From positions 22,156-86,155 of the forward strand of contig VFLI01000024.1 of NCBI GenBank assembly GCA_009885105.1: a stretch of 64,000 bases of DNA. Direction: 5' to 3'. A program made the translations under genes and the position numbers. This DNA is from Spirochaetia bacterium. Its GTDB lineage: Bacteria > Spirochaetota > Leptospiria > Leptospirales > Leptonemataceae. Position 1 is the first letter of the stretch. Each line of letters starts with the position of its first letter. The notes beneath the pieces were generated by a model, which saw only the letters and a program-made list of their open reading frames with translations, was not told the DNA's origin and made no database searches. Positions 61,675 through 64,000 of this stretch are shown here, one piece after another.

Positions 61675-61706
61675 GAACTGTGCCGCATACAGCGCTTGCA
61701 CAGTTC
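61675..61706 (-). terminator. Probable terminator after nrdJ
   Basis: GAACTGTGC (61675-61683) and GCACAGTTC (61698-61706) form a perfect 9-bp stem with a 14-base loop, 26 bases past the nrdJ stop on the minus strand. A run of six T begins about 10 bases further on that strand, so it is an imperfect intrinsic terminator. Confidence 0.55.
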
Positions 61707-61731
61707 AGCAGTCCATTCACGAAAATCTCCC

Positions 61732-64000
61732 TCAGCTGCAGCCCGTAGTCGATCCGCAGGAATCGCACTTCATGCAGGAACCGTTGCGTACCAGAGTAAA
61801 CTGGCCGCATTCGCCGCAGGCATCGCCTTCGTATCCCTTGAGTTTTGCAATGTTGCGGTTCTCGGATACCGTCAGTGTATTTCCGGGATTTCCGGAACCT
61901 GTCTTTGGAGTGACAACTTCCATATCCGGCATCCAGGACAGCCTTGAGGAAGCCTCATTCTCCGATTTCCATTCCATTTCATTCACGGCCTTCTGCGCAA
62001 TGCTGACGGGTTTGATTTCCGGTTGAGAGCTTCCGGTCTGTACGGGTTCGATTTCTGGATTGGCTCTGGAATCGATCGCATCGGCGCGAAGATCTTCCGG
62101 CACGACCTGGGCGAGATCATTTCTTCCCAGATAGGTGATTGCCAGTTCGCGGAAAACATAATCGATGATTGATGTTGACATTTTGATCTTATTGTTGCCC
62201 TGGACCATGCCGTTTGGTTCGAAACGTGTGAAGCAGAAAGCTTCCACGAATTCTTCCAGCGGCACGCCGTACTGCAGTCCCAGCGATATGGCGATTGCAA
62301 ACGAGTTCATCAGAGAGCGGAACGCGGCGCCTTCTTTATGCATGTCGAGAAAAATCTCGCCGATCTGGCCGTCTTCATATTCGCCCGTGCGAAGATAGAT
62401 CTTATGGCCGCCCACGACGGCTTTCTGCGTGTACCCGGCGCGGCGTCCCGGAAGGCGGCGGCGTTTTGCCATGTAGCGCACGACAAGTTTTTCTACGACT
62501 TTTTCAATGACTGCAGGAGCCGCTGCAGTTTCTGCCTGCGCTTCCGCCTCCAGATCGTCCATCTGGATGTTGAGAGGCTGCGAAAGTTTGGAGCCGTCCC
62601 GGTAAAGGGCGATTGCCTTGTTCATCAGCTGCCAGGAAAGACGGTAGGCATTTTTTACAGACTGTACGGAGGCATCATTCGGAAGATTGATAGTCTTGGA
62701 GATGGCGCCAGACAGGAAAGGCTGCGCCGCCGACATCATGCGGATGTGAGATTCCGCGCTCAAAAAGCGTAATCCGTACTTTCCGCATTTGTTGGCGCAG
62801 TCAAATACAGCATAGTCTTCTGTGCGAAGGTGCGGGGCGTTTTCCACGGTCATGGTGCCGCAGACAAAATCGTTTGCCTTGCGGATCTGCTCTTTTGTGA
62901 AACCCAGTCTTTCCAGAAGATTGAATTTTACAGAATCGATCTCATCTCCGAATTTCAGCGTGTTGCGTAAAAAAGATTCACCGACGGTATATTTGTTGAA
63001 AACAAAACTCAGATCGAATGTCTGCGGCAGGCCCGATTCGATTTTTGCCAGTATATCGTCCGAAAAGCCTTTCACTTTCAGGCTGTCGTGGTTTATTTCA
63101 GGAGCGCCTTTGAGCGTGCCGCGTCCGACGCAGTATTCCACAATTTCCTGAATCTGATTCTCGGCGTAGCCCATTCTGCGAAGAGCGGGCGGAATCGACT
63201 GGTTAATAATCTTAAAGTATCCGCCGCCTGCCAGTTTTTTGTATTTCACAAGAGCAAAATCCGGCTCGATGCCTGTTGTGTCGCAGTCCATGACCAGACC
63301 GATCGTGCCTGTCGGCGCAAGCACAGTAACCTGCGCGTTTCTGTAGCCGGATTTTTCTCCCAGTTCCAGAGCCCGGTCGGCCTCCTGACGCGCGGCATTC
63401 AGCAGATATTCCGGACAGTATTGAGGATCGATGCCCACCGGAGACACAGTCAGGCCCTCATATTCGGAAGCGGGCGCATTGTATGCGGCTCTTCTGTGAT
63501 TGCGTATCACACGAAGCATGCTGTTTTTATTTTTCTCATATCCGGGAAACGGTCCGATGATGCCCGCCAATTCCGCGCTTGTGGCATACGAATTCATATG
63601 CATGATTCCGGTGATCGCGCCCGCAATGGCTCTGGCTCTATCAGAATCGTAAGGAATTCCCATCACCATCAGCAGCGAACCAAGATTGGCATAACCGAGG
63701 CCCAGTGTGCGGAATTTATACGAAAGCTCCGCAATTTCGCGCGATGGAAACTGCGCCATGGTCACAGAAATTTCAAGAACGATGGTCCACAGCCGCGTCG
63801 AATGACGGAAAGCCAGGTCGTCGAATTCACCTGTCGCAGGATTCAAAAATTTTATCAAATTGGCCGATGCCAGGTTGCAGGCCGTATTGTCCAGGAACAT
63901 GTATTCCGAGCAAGGGTTGGAGGCGTTGATGCGTCCGTCGGAGGGGCAGGTGTGCCATTCGTTGATGGTCGTGTCGAACTGCAGGCCGGGATCGGCGCTG
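61732..64000 (-). CDS. nrdJ: Adenosylcobalamin-dependent ribonucleotide reductase NrdJ (5' end cut off by window edge)
   Basis: Class II reductase making deoxynucleotides with B12, independent of oxygen. The frame is open at 64000 and covers the C-terminal three quarters. It includes the active-site finger loop [18 protein letters not shown] (Asn, Cys, Glu), [17 protein letters not shown] and GASISKT-equivalent [13 protein letters not shown] long C-terminal region with [20 protein letters not shown] and [17 protein letters not shown] follows, then a Cys-rich tail CGECGQ ... [14 protein letters not shown] that probably shuttles electrons or binds zinc. A terminator-like hairpin follows the stop. 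Confidence 0.95.
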   Translation of the reverse strand, partial: SADPGLQFDTTINEWHTCPSDGRINASNPCSEYMFLDNTACNLASANLIKFLNPATGEFDDLAFRHSTRLWTIVLEISVTMAQFPSREIAELSYKFRTLGLGYANLGSLLMVMGIPYDSDRARAIAGAITGIMHMNSYATSAELAGIIGPFPGYEKNKNSMLRVIRNHRRAAYNAPASEYEGLTVSPVGIDPQYCPEYLLNAARQEADRALELGEKSGYRNAQVTVLAPTGTIGLVMDCDTTGIEPDFALVKYKKLAGGGYFKIINQSIPPALRRMGYAENQIQEIVEYCVGRGTLKGAPEINHDSLKVKGFSDDILAKIESGLPQTFDLSFVFNKYTVGESFLRNTLKFGDEIDSVKFNLLERLGFTKEQIRKANDFVCGTMTVENAPHLRTEDYAVFDCANKCGKYGLRFLSAESHIRMMSAAQPFLSGAISKTINLPNDASVQSVKNAYRLSWQLMNKAIALYRDGSKLSQPLNIQMDDLEAEAQAETAAAPAVIEKVVEKLVVRYMAKRRRLPGRRAGYTQKAVVGGHKIYLRTGEYEDGQIGEIFLDMHKEGAAFRSLMNSFAIAISLGLQYGVPLEEFVEAFCFTRFEPNGMVQGNNKIKMSTSIIDYVFRELAITYLGRNDLAQVVPEDLRADAIDSRANPEIEPVQTGSSQPEIKPVSIAQKAVNEMEWKSENEASSRLSWMPDMEVVTPKTGSGNPGNTLTVSENRNIAKLKGYEGDACGECGQFTLVRNGSCMKCDSCGSTTGCS

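Noticed and set aside
1..64000. CRISPR array, prophage, insertion sequence, tRNA or rRNA genes
   Set aside because: No regularly spaced repeats, transposase or integrase motifs, cloverleaf sequences or rRNA landmarks were seen by eye on either strand.

Overview
The window looks like a contiguous chromosomal stretch from a free-living-type spirochaete, most likely in or near the order Leptospirales. Support: the HrcA-GrpE-DnaK-DnaJ heat-shock operon behind a CIRCE element, a FliM flagellar switch gene, MetZ-type sulfhydrylation, B12-dependent ribonucleotide reductase, several class III nucleotidyl cyclases with a cyclic-nucleotide-binding-like protein, and many membrane or lipoprotein genes without clear relatives. 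Base composition is intermediate, too G+C-rich for typical Leptospira, so a Leptonema/Turneriella-like or uncultured lineage is more likely. This placement is inference from gene content. No rRNA, tRNA, CRISPR array, transposase or phage gene was recognised, and no gap without a gene exceeds about 220 bases.

Layout. 1-1752 (minus): a CoA-disulfide-reductase-like flavoprotein (cut by the left edge) behind an ArsR-type regulator. 1822-5224: a divergent Lgt homologue paired with a radical SAM protein of the tetraether-synthase/MJ0619 type, then two small membrane proteins. 5405-10319: a translationally coupled trio of membrane adenylate cyclase, FecR-domain protein and a membrane protein with a fibronectin-like part. 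10362-15371: promoter, CIRCE, hrcA-grpE-dnaK-dnaJ. 15432-19978: a Gfo/Idh/MocA dehydrogenase, haemerythrin, Cys-cluster protein, miaB and a LysE-type exporter.

20049-33650 is the most striking region: one plus-strand operon of eleven genes forming an almost complete fatty-acid synthesis set: fabD, enoyl reductase, fabA, fabG, fabZ, a ketosynthase, ACP, a PlsC-like acyltransferase, an AcpS-type phosphopantetheinyl transferase, a free-standing acyltransferase that resembles the acetyl/malonyl-transferase domain of fungal and actinobacterial type I FAS, and a 1906-residue single-chain biotin carboxylase/BCCP/central/carboxyltransferase polypeptide with the domain order of eukaryotic acetyl-CoA carboxylase. 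There is no fabH in it. Three near-identical TAAYAWTGTTA palindromes sit before fabD and before fabG. Together this suggests a fatty-acid system with its own malonyl-CoA supply, carrier activation and possibly FabH-independent priming.

33632-36289: a sulfur locus with MetZ and an OsmC protein divergent from a two-part YeeE/YedE (PmpA/PmpB-like) transporter. 36332-46534: membrane and periplasmic proteins of unknown function, fliM, a DUF1285-like protein, a lipoprotein, a large CNB-like protein and YggS. 46585-51295: a coiled-coil protein, SppA, a Yip1-like membrane protein, SurE, a TPR protein and an alpha/beta hydrolase. 51292-54654: carB. 54865-57924: a small secreted protein with a strong terminator, an M23 peptidase, a CBS-pair protein with a histone-like tail and a MoaA-like radical SAM protein. 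58010-61609: lysS, a second cyclase and a small secreted protein. 61732-64000: nrdJ, cut by the right edge. Three different imperfect palindromic intergenic elements (17125, 38580, 41818) look like dispersed non-coding repeats.
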